Shown here piece after piece: positions 1 to 15,700 of a stretch of DNA of 64,000 bases. Made by a program: the position numbers and the translations under genes. Under the pieces are notes generated by a model. It did not search any database. It was given only the letters and a program-made list of their open reading frames with translations, and was not told the origin of the DNA. Positions within the stretch are counted from its first letter, which is position 1; each line of letters opens with the position of its first letter. Source of the stretch: Globodera rostochiensis (Eukaryota; Nematoda; Chromadorea; Rhabditida; Heteroderidae); assembly GCA_018350325.1 (NCBI GenBank), contig JAEVLN010000004.1, positions 2,914,001 through 2,978,000 of the forward strand, read 5' to 3'.

Positions 1-24
1 TTGGCATTCAAATTACAAACTCAC

Positions 25-2140
<2,116 letters not shown>

Positions 2141-4519
2141 ATGGAGGAATCCGTAGAAGAGTTGCACAACACCACAACCACAACGCCCAGCAGCAGCAGT
2201 AGCAGCAAAGAGACTGAAAAGCAAAAGAAGAAAGTGTGAGTCCAATTTAAAAATTCGTAACAAAATCCATCCTCGCCCAAATTCAACTTTGGGAGAGTGT
2301 ATAATCGAACTCCAAATTCCATTTCAGCATAATCAGTGATGACATTTTACACGATCTTCTCACCTTCCTCACACGTGTCGAGCTGGGTCAAAACTTCTCA
2401 TTGGTAAATTAAACTCTAACTTGTTCTCAGACAAATTCAAGTAATCGAAGTTTGGTTTTCGTTGCTGGATCAGACATTTTGTAGCAGTTCAGCCAAATTT
2501 TAAAATAAAGCTAAGAAGCCATTTTAGGTGAGTCGTCGATTCCGCGCGTTTTCCTACCCGAAAATGCATGTCCATAACGCACATTGGGTGGAGGGCGAGT
2601 GCCACTTTTTGACGAGCGCTGAACACACAACGATGGTCGTGCCGAGGGGAGACGTCGGGGGATTCGAGGTGGACGGGGGGGGGGGGAAAGGGCTCTCGAA
2701 AGATACGACTTGTGCAAAATGGGATGGGTCAGTGACGGAGCCGTCCAACCTGGCGCCATCGTTCATAACTTATGCGCTGACTAAGCAAACTAAATTAAAT
2801 TGATAACGTACAAAAGTTCTCGATTATTGAACTTCTGATGAAGCGAAAGCTAACCGATTCGTCTTTTCTCAAGGAATAATTTTTTGTGATGGCGTGTTGA
2901 TCAATAACTTCTTCATTACTGGCAGGGGGGGGGGTTGTTCAGTTTCTCGCCCATTTTTCACAAATTGTTTGAGGCTGTTGGTGGCTTTTTCATAATTAAC
3001 TTAAATTTGAGGCCGTCTCTGTCCCCTCCGTGCCGCTGTCTCCTAATGTTCTCGGCTTCCGCGGCAAAATTCACTTCAGCGGACTGCTCACCGACACTGC
3101 CCTCGCATTCTTTCGCAATGCGTTGCCACGTTCCACCACATTGTACCGCTTCTCGTGGCTGGAGGACTTTTACAGAACCAACGGAATGCTGAGCCCCTAC
3201 CAAACATCGGAACGGTCAGTTGGAGAATGAAGGGAATTTGATTTATTTGGCGCAACCGATCGTTGCGCAGGGATTTGAGTCTCCGCCCAACTCATCACCA
3301 ATAAAGACGGGGCAATAACTTGCTGCAACCTTAACCGATTCAGAAATTCTTAGCCAAGCTAAAGCTCTCGATGAGTTGAAGCTACAATAAGCTAAAGCTT
3401 TGCGGTTGGACATGGTGATTAGATGGGTTAACCCTCAGGGATTTTGTTAACTTTTACCCAAAAAATAACATTTCTGTACTTGCAGCTTCACTCTCTTCCT
3501 GGACAGCTGCGTGCAGTTGGTTGAGGTGGGCGGCGAAGACGCCTTTGTCAGTGCATTTTTGGCGCTGCCATCAATACGTCGAATTCGGGCATTGCGTGCC
3601 ACCAAATTCCGCGAGCTTTTCCTCGGTTGGCTTCAACAGCGCGACGGCGAGTGGCGACAGCTGCAAGTTATGCGGAAGATTGGGCACACGGAGCGCAACC
3701 GACTGATAAAGCTTATCTTTCAGGTGGATTTTTGACGGGGGATGGGTTTAACACATGGCCCGAATCCATCGACAAAAAGTTTTACCCTTTTTTTATTGTT
3801 TTTATATACTGGAGTGTTTTTTCAACAAAAATTTTCGCGACCAGAATGGACGCGTGGTAACGACTTGAATTGTTTTTGCAGAATTTGAACGATGTGTGCG
3901 GCGACGGTGCGTCGTCTGCAATTCGTTTCTGCGTCCGAATGTCAATCCGAAATTGGGGCGACCCGGTGGAACGACTGCCGCTGCGTTGGCTGCGCAACTC
4001 GCGCACCGGACAGTGTGTGGTGCTAGTCGAGCGTCGGCCGGTGGACAACGTCAGCGTGGAGCTGTGCATCGTCCGATGTCCATGCTCGGAGGCTGAACAG
4101 CGTGGCTTTTTGGACAACGTGGTGACCATGGACGACCTGGCGGTGGGTTTAGAATTGCTGGGTTGTGGGTGGTTGGAAAGCAGTGAAAGGAAATTTCTAA
4201 GCTTAGCGGAACATTTATTCATTTTCTATATTCTCAAATATTTCCCCTATGGCGCACTAAAAATGGGAAAGAATTTGAGTCTTGTATAAATTCAATTAAA
4301 CAAATTGGTAATTTGTCATTGTGGAATGGTTGACCGACCTTTCGTGTCAGCAGCACAGTTTAATGTATTTTCTTTGAGTTTTAGATAGATTTTGGTTGGG
4401 AGGAATCGGTGTGCACGGTGGACGTCATGCCGGATGTGTTGCATAATACGGACACCGACGACGACGGGAACAACGCGATCAATGCCGTCAACGAGACACC
4501 GCTTCACCAATTCTTTTGA
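2141..4519 (+). CDS. F-box-like family protein (expanded plant-parasitic nematode family)
   Basis: Six exons join in frame: 2141-2235, 2328-2403, 2528-2668, 3012-3214, 3486-3723 and 3882-4142, followed by 4385-4519 as the last exon. They give about 382 residues. The N-terminus is Thr/Ser/Lys-rich. It is followed by ISDDILHDLLTFLTRVELGQ, which resembles the F-box-like helix of a family strongly expanded in cyst and reniform nematodes (from memory, not searched). The next segment (WRFRAF-like RRFRAFSYPKMHVHNAHW, then FLTSAEH) and the C-terminal acidic tail (DTDDDGNN) also fit that family. Exon junctions keep phase throughout. The acceptor at 3011 (TTTGAG) is the weakest. These proteins are thought to act as substrate adaptors or to be derived from such adaptors; a function for this copy is inference. 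No signal peptide is visible. Confidence 0.75.
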
Positions 4520-4934
4520 TCTGCCGAGAAACACGGAATATTGACGCAATTTTTAACTTGGATTCATGACTGGTCGACCTCCTTCTCCCCCCAATTGAAA
4601 ATTTGGTTATTGTTTTGTTGAGTGTTTGTTGTAAGGAAAGTAGTTTTCGTTAAATGGTCAAAAGTTTAAGCGATTGTCATTTTGGCCGCGACATTTTGTT
4701 GCCGATAAAGTGTTTTTTTGTCTTGACAATCATTCCCGACACATTATTAAATTAGTTTTAATGCAAAATTATTGCAAATTTTAACTTTTTATTGCCCTTG
4801 AGCACGCGCAAGCGGCTGGAAAAGCAGGCGCATAAAACAAACATTTATTGTAATATTTATGTGGCGAGGAGATCGCTGCTGTCGTATCCGAATAAATAAA
4901 CAAAATAAGCATTAATTATAAACATTTAATTGTA
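4520..4934. other. Convergent 3' intergenic region
   Basis: AT-rich sequence lies between the 3' ends of the F-box-like gene (+) and the cotransporter gene (-). AATAAA-type sequences occur on both strands, for example aataaataaac near 4890. No gene is seen. Confidence 0.5.
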
Positions 4935-7900
4935 TTAAGAGTAGTAAGTGATCACGGAGGTCCGGTTGCCACGAACTGAAAAATTAAATGTTAAAATTCA
5001 TTGCCCTAGGCAACGTAATTAAAAAGTTTTGTTTTCTCTTCAAACGGTGCGGTGAATCACTAATATAACCTTATTCTGCATAAACGGGAATCCTAAACCC
5101 TCCAAATGCAGTCTCGCCTTACACCAAGGCTGCATGAATTCACTCGGGAATGGGGTGGGGGGTTTTGCGAGCTCGGCTCGATTCGTGAAGCCTTGTGCCT
5201 CTTCTTGTACCATACCAAAAAGCATTGGCGGCATGTCCCGGGAGAGTAGCTCCAGCCACATGCCGTACACGGGGGACAGCACCACGTTGGCGGAGGTAAA
5301 TGGCATCGAACTGTTTTTGGGTGGGGGGAAAAGGGGGGGGGGAAGGGCATCAAAATAAACCATAAATATGCAAAATGGCCTCACATCATCACAATGCTTG
5401 AGGCCGATGAAAATTCCAGCAGCAACTCGCGCTGTCTCAAATATCGCATTGTCTTCCACTGCGTTTTGTCAATCATTTCCTGGTTGATGGCCTGCTCGTG
5501 CTGCTCTTTACCCGGGGGGTTCAGCGTGTTCATCAACTCCTGGTACTCCTCGATTCTGTAGAGGGTTTGGTTGGAACTGTTGCTGCTTGCTTTGTTCTTA
5601 CGTTTCTTGGTAAAGCTTTTCCTCATCATAATCCTCCGAAATTACGTGCACCGAAGTAAAATGAATTCTGAAAATAAACACTCCGACTCGGCGAAAAAAC
5701 ATTCTACGGCACCGAAATTTTTTCAGCATTTCCACCAATTTGTGATAAACGTCATCCGGATCCAGCTTTGAACAAATGGTGAAAATGCGCAATTTGGCAT
5801 TCTGAAATTAGCGTTTTCCTTAAAATAAATTGTCCAATTACTGGAAGGTATGTGTTGTGTTCCTTCAACAGATGGGAAAGCAAAAGTGCCAAGCCGCCAT
5901 CGTCGTGCAGCCACCAAACGTCCACAAACCCTAAAGACATTAAAATAAATTTTTTAAAATTGCTTTGGCCCGTTTTTACCCCCTTTGATCTGAGTGCGGA
6001 ATTTGGCACTCATTGGGTGCCTTCCTGCCGCTGATCGGAATTGTTCGTTTTTGCGCATGTACGCTCCGCTCGACACTTTCCGGGGACCTTTGGCCGCCGT
6101 TTTCTTCCCTCCGGTGTGGCCATTTGCTTTGGTGGAGTCGCCGGAAGGGGAGGCGGCACATTGAGTGGTGGGCAGCCGATCGATTAGTGTGGGAGCACTA
6201 AACTCGGCACGGGACGGTGAGAATGACAGCGCCGACTGTTGCTGAGCCTTGGCCTTGGGCCGCACTTTTTTGGCACCCACACCCCGGTTAAGGTCGTCGA
6301 TGAGGGAGGAGTTACGGTCTGAGAGCAGCTGAAATGGGAGGTGGGGGGGGGAGCCTTTTCAGTGCATTTGGGTGTTCGGAGAATGCATTTACATGCACAA
6401 AACAGTACCAAGTCTGGAAGACGAACAAACAGCTTGTCCTCTTCGCTCAACAGAGCCGAATGGTCCAAACCGTCGTTTTCGTTGCGAAACACACAGACCG
6501 CCATGTTGGCCTCAAAGGCATCCGCAATTACGCCCATGTACTCCTTGTACCAGTCACCGACGCTAAAACGTTTTCAAATTTGCGCTAATTTTACCGAAGC
6601 CATGCCCTGCTCTATTGGAGACGTCGCACTGTCCCAACCAGTGGGAATTAAAGCCAATAAGCTGAAAATTTAATGCTTTTTTGTTGGTTGTTTACGCACA
6701 AAGCCTTAGCTTCTTTTTTTTTTGGCATTTTATTTACCAAAATGTTTGGGTGCATTTTGCCGAGTCCGACGGTTTGCAACAGACACTGGACACCGTCGCG
6801 AAGAGATTGGTGGGCAACGGCGCAATAGAAACCCTTGATGTGCTGTTCATATAGCCAATCGGTAAACCTTTTGAATGATTTGTTAATAGAAAATCATTCC
6901 GCCGCTGGGCGTTGTTACCGATTGTTCAGACTTCGAATTAACGCTGTCGCCTGCACAGACGACCGATGGGGGACAATGTGTCTAAAAAGTTCGAATTTCA
7001 ACAGCAAAAGGTCGAAAAGAAGGAACAAACAGACCCACAAAGAAGCAGACTTCGACCGTTGGAGATACAGTAGGCAAAGTCGACAAGTGCCTGAGGCAAC
7101 AAATACAGGAGCAGCAGGAAAATGCCGGATTTTCTCCTCCACATTTTAAACTCGGTTTTGAAAAAATTGCGGGTTTGTTTGTCCACCCCTTAGTTAACGG
7201 GAATAGGAATTCCGTATTTTCCCTCGGGAGTCCCGCGCTCCCGCCGGGCTCTGCCCCCCAGGTGCCCTCGCCTTGCCGAACCTGCCGAGCCACGGGGTTT
7301 CCGCTCAGCACCAACAGTTGTGGCCTATAGTTTTTCACGTGGTCTTCAGTGCGCGAAATTTTGAGCAGAGAATTCAATGCGCGTCGGTAACGATTGGCCT
7401 CGGTGGAAGTGCCCCAATTGATGTGCGATTTGTTGTGCTAAAATTCTATACATATTTTTAAAGGAATTATATTTTATTTTAGATTTTTAGAATAACCTTA
7501 ATGAACACGAAGAGCACAAAAAACACGAGGAAGGTGACCAGTGAAGTGGGCCAATTCAGCACAAACATTATCTGAACAACGGTCGATCACGGCATTTTCT
7601 ACTGATCCCGATCACTATTTTGATCACCAACAATTCAAATTAGCGGACTTACGAGCACACAAAGTGCGGAACCGAACAATGACAGCCATTTGTTGTAAAA
7701 ACGAAAGCCTGGCCTGAAGCCTGGCGATTTGGCGGCCGAAGCGTCGAAACAGGCAAAGTTTGTGATGGCGAAAGCGGCCAAGAAGAAGTTGGAGATCAGA
7801 TCAGCGATCAAATTCAGCTCCCCGATCATTATGGCCTAAAATGGTCTTTCAGGATATATCGAAAATTGTGTATTGAAAACAAACCGAAATTGCGATTAGC

Positions 7901-10858
7901 AGGGTCAGGATGTACGCCCTGAACGGGTCGTTGGTCTTCCGATGGCCTTTCGCAAACGGATGCATATATGGGAACAGCTTGTCCGCGCACAGAGCCTAAA
8001 ATTTGGCCGAATTTACTTTTGAAAGCCCACCAAATAAATACTTGCAAAATTCGTGGGGCACCGATCAGACAGCCGCTGGCAGAGCTTAGCGTGGTGGAAA
8101 ACACGCCGACAGTGATCAGTGGCGCCCAGGCGCCCTGCAGCGTCATGACCTGCGGGGAAAATGAATTTGAATCAATCAGTCCCCCGCCCCCAGTCTTTCG
8201 CGCACATCATAATCATTTGCCAATCCAAATTTGCAGGTTAAGTTGGCACGGCACGACGCCGGGATGTACCGGTGGGTGGCCGGGTGCAGTTCAGGCTCCG
8301 AATAACCGGTGGCATCGCGCAGAGTGGTCATTGCCGTGACGACCATGCACCTTTGACAAGGGTGCGCAAATCAAATTGGAAAACAAAGTGCCAAGGCACG
8401 CGAGCGTCGGTCGCAAGGCTTCAAAAAGCCAAAATACCAATAAAATTAGTGATTGAAAAGAATGAAAAGCATCGAATTTGTGAGGTAGGGGAACTCCCTG
8501 CCAAACCTACCACAAATATGTGAGTGTTGTGATTGCAATGGCCCAAAAAGTGCCACGAGGAATTAAAAGTTGGGGGAAAATTTTAATTTTTTTTTAAAAA
8601 TCTCTAAAAAAGGGAAATTACTCGATTTTGACGGGTCTTTAAGGTCTCCTGAAAGAAACAAAAATATAAATTAAAATATGAAAAAACTTGACGCGCCTGA
8701 CATATTTGCACCGGCCATAATGCCTAAAGGGATGCTAAATGTGCCGAAATTGGCTGAACCTTTTACCCGTCATGGCGGGAAAATATACGCCAAACATTGT
8801 GATGAAAGTGTTGCCACCCCGAAAGTCGGGCCAAAGGTTGTCAAGAAGGACGCCGAATGAGAAGCCGACAACGCCCCGACGACGCTGAACTTCGCTGAGC
8901 GGCAAAAGAGTGCCAACGAAATGGCTAACAATGCACACCTATAGCCGGTTAGTTCGGGATTAGGGCTGGGGAAAAGCCGGGATCGTTCGGGATTAGGGCT
9001 GGGGAAAAGCCGGGATCGTTCGGGATTAGGGCTGGGGAAAAGCCGGGATCGTTCGGGATTAGGGCTGGGGAAAAGCCGGGATCGTTCGGGATTAGGGCTG
9101 GGGAAAAGCCGGGATCGTTCGGGATTAGGGCTGGGGAAAAGCCGGGATCGTTCGGGATTAGGGCTGGGGAAAAGCCGGGATCGTTCGGGATTAGGGCTGG
9201 GGAAAAGCCGGGATCGTTCGGGATTAGGGCTGGGGAAAAGCCGGGATCGTTCGGGATTAGGGCTGGGGAAAAGCCGGGATCGTTCGGGATTAGGCTGGGG
9301 AAAAGCCGGGATCGTTCGGGATTAGGCTGGGGAAAAGCCGGGATCGTTCGGGATTAGGGCTGGGGAAAAGCCGGGATCGTGCTTGAAACTCGTTTGGGTT
9401 GGGACAAATTGAAATAATTAAAAATGAACTTGCCCAAATTGTGCCCATCAAGGCAAGTTGAGTTTTGTTCTCGAATTCTGTGCCAATGAAAATGATCGCC
9501 TGCAGCAACAGGCAGGTGCAAATCGCATAAATTCGAATCTTTTAACAAAAAAAAACCAATTTAAATTTGAAACAATTCCAAAATGGCACGTCGTTAATGC
9601 CGCCGTCGATCAGTTGGATGCCGTAGTCGTCCTTCAACAGACGGACCATGGCCTCGGCCAGCCCAACACAGTTCATGGACTATTTTATGAATAAACTTTT
9701 ACAATTCCTAAAAATTCATAAAATGCCTACCGCATTGACTGTGTTGGCAATGTACAGTATTAGGCCAATGCTGCCGCCAAATTCGGGGCCCAAAGAGCGG
9801 GAAATCTGATCATTTAAAAGATTGATTGGCATTGGCATTGGCATTGGTACCTCCCTCCGTTGATTGGCATTGGCACCTCTCCCCCCCCCTCCGGAATCTA
9901 ATCATTTAAAAGATTGATTGGCATTGGCACCTCCCCCCCCCCCCCCGGAATCTAATTATTTAAAAGATTGATTGGCATTGGCATTGGCACCCCCCCCCCG
10001 GAATCTAATCATTTAAAAGATTAATTGGCATTGGCACCCCCCCTCCCCCCTCACCAGATAATAACAGCCCCCGTTCTTCACTTCGCCATTGGTCGCAATG
10101 GCCGACATCGAAATGGCGGTGACCACAACCACCAGAAACGAAAGCAGCACAACGACAGTGCCCAAAACTGTTCAGTTTGTGCTTTTGCATTTGTTTGGCA
10201 TTGGGCATAAATTTTAGCATTTTATTTTTGAATTAACAGAATTTGGATAAGATTTATTTGTACGAATTCTTAGGCTTATTAGTGCACTTGGGGCTTCGTG
10301 AAAGAACTCTTTTTATCTTAAATTTAATCTTTTGCTTTTACTAAATGTAAATGTTATGTTTACAAATAAATAATGCAAAATTCAAACTCAGTCCGGCTTG
10401 GCCAGCAACCCAGGACATGCGGAGAAAGAGCTAAAAGGGCTTTTAACAAAATGAGAAACATTTTTTGATATTTCACTGTTCTTACAGTAGCGCCAAAAAT
10501 GCACAAAATGCACCGTATCAGCACTCCGGTGATCCACCCGAAACCGTCCTTTTCTGTTTGCGAAGTCACCGACCCGCCAAACTAAACGAATGATCAATCA
10601 ATTAATTAATCATTTAATTAATCAAGATATTTGGGGGGGGGGGGGAGAGTGATTAGGCCAATTAACATTTCCTTATGCGTCAATCTTTCAAAAAATGCCC
10701 CCAAATGCCGCAAAGTTTCAATTTACCATTTCCGGGTCGTCCATTGCGCTCGCCTTGCGCGCCGTTCTGAATGATTTGCGCGCTCGCATTCGGATTAACT
10801 CGGCCAATTTGGTGCGTGCCATTGTGAACTGATTTTGTGACGAATCGCCGGCACTCAT
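4935..10858 (-). CDS. nkcc-1: Na-K-2Cl cotransporter (SLC12 family)
   Basis: A complete, many-exon gene for an electroneutral cation-chloride cotransporter of the plasma membrane. In order it shows: M1 ([19 protein letters not shown], then [13 protein letters not shown]); [13 protein letters not shown] and [92 protein letters not shown] and [25 protein letters not shown] [34 protein letters not shown]; and [12 protein letters not shown]. The cytosolic C-terminus has [38 protein letters not shown] and the end [13 protein letters not shown]. These match NKCC rather than KCC proteins. The start is ATG at 10858. One intron (8939-9433) uses a GC donor and holds a minisatellite; a second GC-AG intron is 8649-8696. 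The junction near 8532-8620 lacks an AG acceptor. An apparent 25-nt intron lies near 5595. Confidence 0.93.
8952..9380. repeat. 33-bp minisatellite, about 13 copies, inside a cotransporter intron
   Basis: The unit is gttcgggattagggctgggg followed by aaaagccgggatc. It is almost perfectly conserved across copies; two copies lack one G. It occupies most of the GC-AG intron 8939-9433 of the SLC12 gene. There are no variable spacers, so this is not a CRISPR array. Confidence 0.97.
9820..10035. repeat. Imperfect tandem repeat in a cotransporter intron
   Basis: Four diverged copies, about 60 bp each, share the core aatctaatcatttaaaagat followed by tgattggcattggcac and a C run. They lie between the cotransporter exons that encode GGCYYL and ISRSLGPE. 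The first copy overlaps the exon start (ctgatcatttaaaag), so the repeat appears to derive partly from the exon-intron border. Confidence 0.85.
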
Positions 10859-12754
10859 CGTCGCCCGGCGGGCATTTGGCGAATATTCGGCACTAATTTT
10901 TATTGATTATTTTTGATTCATTTGAAGGCAATTGAAATTGTCCCTAAAGTTTTAATTTTCCGACCTTTGGCCATCTTCCACCGCCGAATGGACTTTGCCG
11001 CCATTGACGCCAATTGGGCACATCGGTCCGCCGTTTGTGTCCTGTGGCAAAAACGTAAAAACGTTGGAAAGTTAACGTTAATTAAATACAATTTTAAATC
11101 AATAATAATTTTGATGCAACAATATATAATTTGTAAATAATGATTAATTAAAACAAATTCACTTTTAGGTAAAATATTGGACGACTTTGTTCCGCTTTGC
11201 TATCTTTTTTGTTTGATTCCGAAATTGGCTGAGCAGCGGACATTTAAAACCGAGAAAATAAAATGCTAAGAAAATGAATTTAAACATTAAAAGAATACCG
11301 CAACTATTTTGGATTAAACCGTTTAAATTTGTCACTCCCCCGAAGGGATTCCCCAGAATATCGCCGCCATCCAATCAATCAAAACGATTGTTTAATACAA
11401 ATTTAAAGTTTCGATAAGAGAGAGTTAAGTTAAGTGATTGATGGAACTGTTTTTGGACCAGTACTTTTTGGCCCCTTCGATTGTCTCAAAACCCAAACTT
11501 CGATATTTTGGGGGCCGTCCCCTTCGGCGTGAAGAAAAAGCCTTTTTCCAATTATTATTTTAAATAAATGGTTCAATAAACAAAACAAAAATAAAAGAAA
11601 AAATGCGATAAGCAATTGGGGGGGGGGGAACGAAGCGATTGGAAGTGAAAGGCGAAAAGTGAACTGAACGGACTGCAGAAGATTTCTGGGCCAAATCATC
11701 AAAATTTGGCCAAAATAAGAAAAGTTACGGCGCGCCAAAGCCGCGCTGAGACGGGACGACGGAATTCGCCCGCCGCCGCCGTTTTATAAATGCGGCGAAA
11801 ACCTTTCGCCCGCCCCACCAAAAAACGCATTTAATTCATTCAATCGCCACAATATTTTCCATTGCCGCGCATTGTCCGCCGGAACAGCCGCCGCCGCCGT
11901 CAATTGTCCGTCCGGACACAAAAGACGTGTCCAAACTCTCGACAAACTCTCGACGAGACTATTGGGGGGGGGCCGGGGGGCCCATTTTCAAACGCTCAAA
12001 AATCTTTTGGAGGCGAATCAATGGGACGACGAGTAAACGAAGATCAAACGTAAAATATTACAACTCCCCCCCCCCCCCCACACAAATCAGCCGCCGCCGC
12101 CGCCTCCTCCCGTCCGTCCCATGACAACAATCGAATGGAAAGTAACACAAATATAAAAATAAAATAAAACATAAAAACATAATTTCATTCTTTCTATTAA
12201 TTCTCACGGAGGGGGGGGGGGAATTTGTTGATTTGTTTGTTTGTTTTTTCGTTAAACATTGCTTTTTTTAAATTTAAATAGAGAATTTGTCCAAAAAATT
12301 GTTTAAACCTTTTGAAAACGAAAAACTTTTTCGGAATAATGGCCTCCAAATATCGCCCATAAACTTAATCGCTTTTGTGATGGGCAAATCAGCTTTTGTT
12401 GTGCAAAAACTTATTTTTTTTGCCTCCATTTAATGCGGCGATAATATTAATATTAATTATTAAACAATATTTACATTATTTAAAGGCCATTTTAAGAACA
12501 AAACAAATAAAATTGGAACATTTTGCGACGAATTCGTTTCATTTTATAGCATAAATTTGTAAATTGGTAATCGAAATCGAATAAACGAATTGCTTAACGT
12601 ATTTAAATAAATAAATAAATATTTGTAAATGCATTTTTCACAATTGTTCGTCGGCAAATGCTGTCCTAAAATGGAAATTAATTATTTTACCATTTTTTAA
12701 TTACAAAAAAAAAGTTATTTTTGCTTTCTTCACAAATTAATTGTCAAATTTGCT
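10859..12754. other. Intergenic region between cotransporter 5' end and the poly(A)-polymerase-like gene 3' end
   Basis: No gene is supported. GC-richer DNA at about 11740-12120 has CCGCCGCCG-type stretches and C/G runs; the rest is AT-rich. It probably holds the promoter of the cotransporter gene. Short frames at 11430-11738 and 11862-12124 show no protein-like features. Confidence 0.5.
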
Positions 12755-15700
12755 TTACCATTCCGCCAACTTTTGCCGGTCATCGACATATTCTGATTGG
12801 AGTTGAAAATTGTCATATTTTAAGTCCTCTCTAATTTTGACACCAAATTTATTATTTAATTTTGCCCTTAATTTTCTTTTAAAATGGCTTAGTGCCTTTT
12901 GCGGGGCGATCAAATCAATGCCGATAAGCCAAAGCCTTTTTGTGCACCCATTTTTTTGATCACTTAATTAAAAATATAATTATATTTTAAAAAGGGTACA
13001 GTAAGACATTGGCGAGTCGCACTCCGCTACCGTAAACGAGCGGGGTAAAACGTGGCAAAATCGGACCCATTCTGACAGAGGATTCTCAATAAAGTGCAGC
13101 AGTTCGTGCCGTAGACTTTTGCCAATAAAATTGTGAACGTTTTCAGTGTCATGCTCGGCATTGCATTGAACGACGATGAAATGATCGTACTGTAATAAAT
13201 AGGATTAAATTGTGTACTGTAATAAATGAGATTAAATTGTGTACTGTAATGAATGGGATTAAATGGCCATACTGTAATGAATGTGATTAATGGTGTCCTG
13301 TAATGAATGTGCTTAAATGGGTGTACTGTAATGGATGGGATTAAATGGCCATACTGTAATGAATGTGATTAAATGGTGTACTGTAATGAATGTGCTTAAA
13401 TGGGTGTACTGTAATGGATGGGATTAAATGGCCATACTGTAATGAATGTGATTAAATGGTGTACTGTAATGAATGTGCTTAAATGGGTGTACTGTAAGAA
13501 TGGGTTACTGTAATGGATTTTCTCTTTATTTTAAAAACATTTAATTTTGTTACCTTTTCAATAAAATTTGTCCTTTCCAGCGGCAAAACAATTCCATTCG
13601 GAGCGGTGCGCACTTTTTCGAAGGCTGAAATTCCAATTTTCTTTTAACGGTCAATTTAAATTGATCAGAATTTGCCTTTTTTCAACTCATTTTGCACAAC
13701 TTTTGCAGTGGACAAATTGAAATTTTTGGCGGCATTTTCTTCTGGAAAAGTTGGAGTAACAATTGGCATTGGCATTTTGTCTTGGACGCTTTTCCCCCAA
13801 TTTTCTTGCCGTCTTTTCATCCATTCCCGGCCGGGCGTCCAACTCAAAAAGTCGCCCCTCCGTCCGTGTCCAATTTCGGCCAATTGGACCGGCACGGGCC
13901 AATGCCTAATAATGTTTTGGGTTTATTTAATTACATAATTATAATTTCGTTTATTTATTACCATGCCGAAAAAGTGAGAAAGAATTTTTGCACTAAAAAT
14001 GGAAGTGACGCGTCCGGATATAACAAAAATATTTTGGTGAGCAGAATAAGCAATATTTTGGCGTCCAAATAGCCAAAATCCTCGCTGTAAATGTGGTTAT
14101 CTAAATTAATTTAATTAATTTATTTGTTACAAAATTATCGCAACTTTTTGCCCATTTAATCAAATAGGCAATGATTAAACGGAATTTGTCCATCGTCGAA
14201 TTGTTTTGGCCAATTTCGTCGTCAATTTTGAATTTGTCGTCGGAGTTTGTGTCCAAACTTTCGTCCTCCCCATTCAACAGAAAATGCAATATTTGCGCAT
14301 AAGTTCCAAAGTCTGAAATATTTGTGTTTTTTAAATCAATTAGCCGCCTTACCCCCCAAAACATAAACCCCTAAGGCGTTTTGTTAATTAAAATCCATGG
14401 CCTTACCGCCTAAAACATAAACCCTAAGGCGTTTTGTTAATTAAAATCCATGGCCTTACCGCCTAAAACATAAACCCCTAAGGCGTTTTGTTAATTAAAA
14501 TAATTGGCCTTACCCCCTAAAACATGAAGCATTCCCCGCCGCGTTTTGACTTCCCCGCGCTCCCTCAGCACTTTTGCCCGCTCTCTCGCCAACATTTCGC
14601 TTCGATCGTTCAAAACGGTGATTTTATCCACAATTTCTGATGCTTGATCGCCATTTTCTAATTTATAAGTGTTGGATTTCAAAGAAAATTTGTCTTTTTT
14701 GGTAAAAAGAACAAATTCATAGCAAATTTAAATTAAAATTTAAAATAAGGCAAAAGACTGGACTCTACCGGCATTTTGCAGCTCTTTGTTCAGTCTGTTC
14801 ATTTCGTTGGAGTGCCAATTCTGGTCCAATTTGTAAATGCCCTCGTCAAAAACATTGTCAGCCCGCATTGATCTGTCCACATTTTGTGCCAAAATTCGCA
14901 AAATTGTGACAATTTGTCGCGCATTTATTTGCCCGAAAGGAAATTGGCCAATGCTGGGCACAATGGCGACCAGAATTTCCATCGGAATGCCGAAAAAAGT
15001 GATTTTTAACATTGGCACATCGGTCACCAGATCCCGCCAAAGTTTGCGTAGAAAAGACACATTGGCATTCTGCCAAATATTTAAAATTTAAGATCGATTT
15101 AAATTTTGAACAATAATTACCCGACAAATATGACAATAGACGGAATTGCTTCGGCACATTTGTCGACTCTCCAAATTGCAAATTTCTTGGCCGAGCACTC
15201 TGTCCAGGGCAAATCCGTCCGGCAAAATGCAAATTGCTTTGATCGTGTCATTTTGGAAGCTCAGCAAATGCCGAGTTGAAATGTCGAAAATGGCGTCGGA
15301 ACACTAAATTTAAATTAATAAAATATTATTTAAATTTCCTTACCCAATTTTGGAATATTTCTCTCATTTCGTCGATAGCTTTTGCCAAAGTTTGATTTAA
15401 CACACCGGTAATTACACAAAAATCATCAGACTGTAGCAAATGATTTATCTAAAATTGAATTCAACTCAATTAATGGTAATTAGGGGATGTCCCCGCCGGG
15501 CCCCCGAGCCCGAATCCTCCCCCCCCCCCGGCGCTTTAATTGAAGGCAAAACAATTAAATGATTTATTAATTTTGATCGCTGCTGCCGGTCATCGACAAT
15601 AATTAATTCCTGCCATCCCTCCGACAAATGGGAAAATGAATTCTGACAATAATTTGGGTCGCTAAAATTGCGACTTTCAAATTCATTTTTGTATTGGGCA

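Noticed and set aside
8952..9380. CRISPR-like array
   Set aside because: Copies are directly adjacent with no variable spacers, and the array is inside an intron of a eukaryotic gene.
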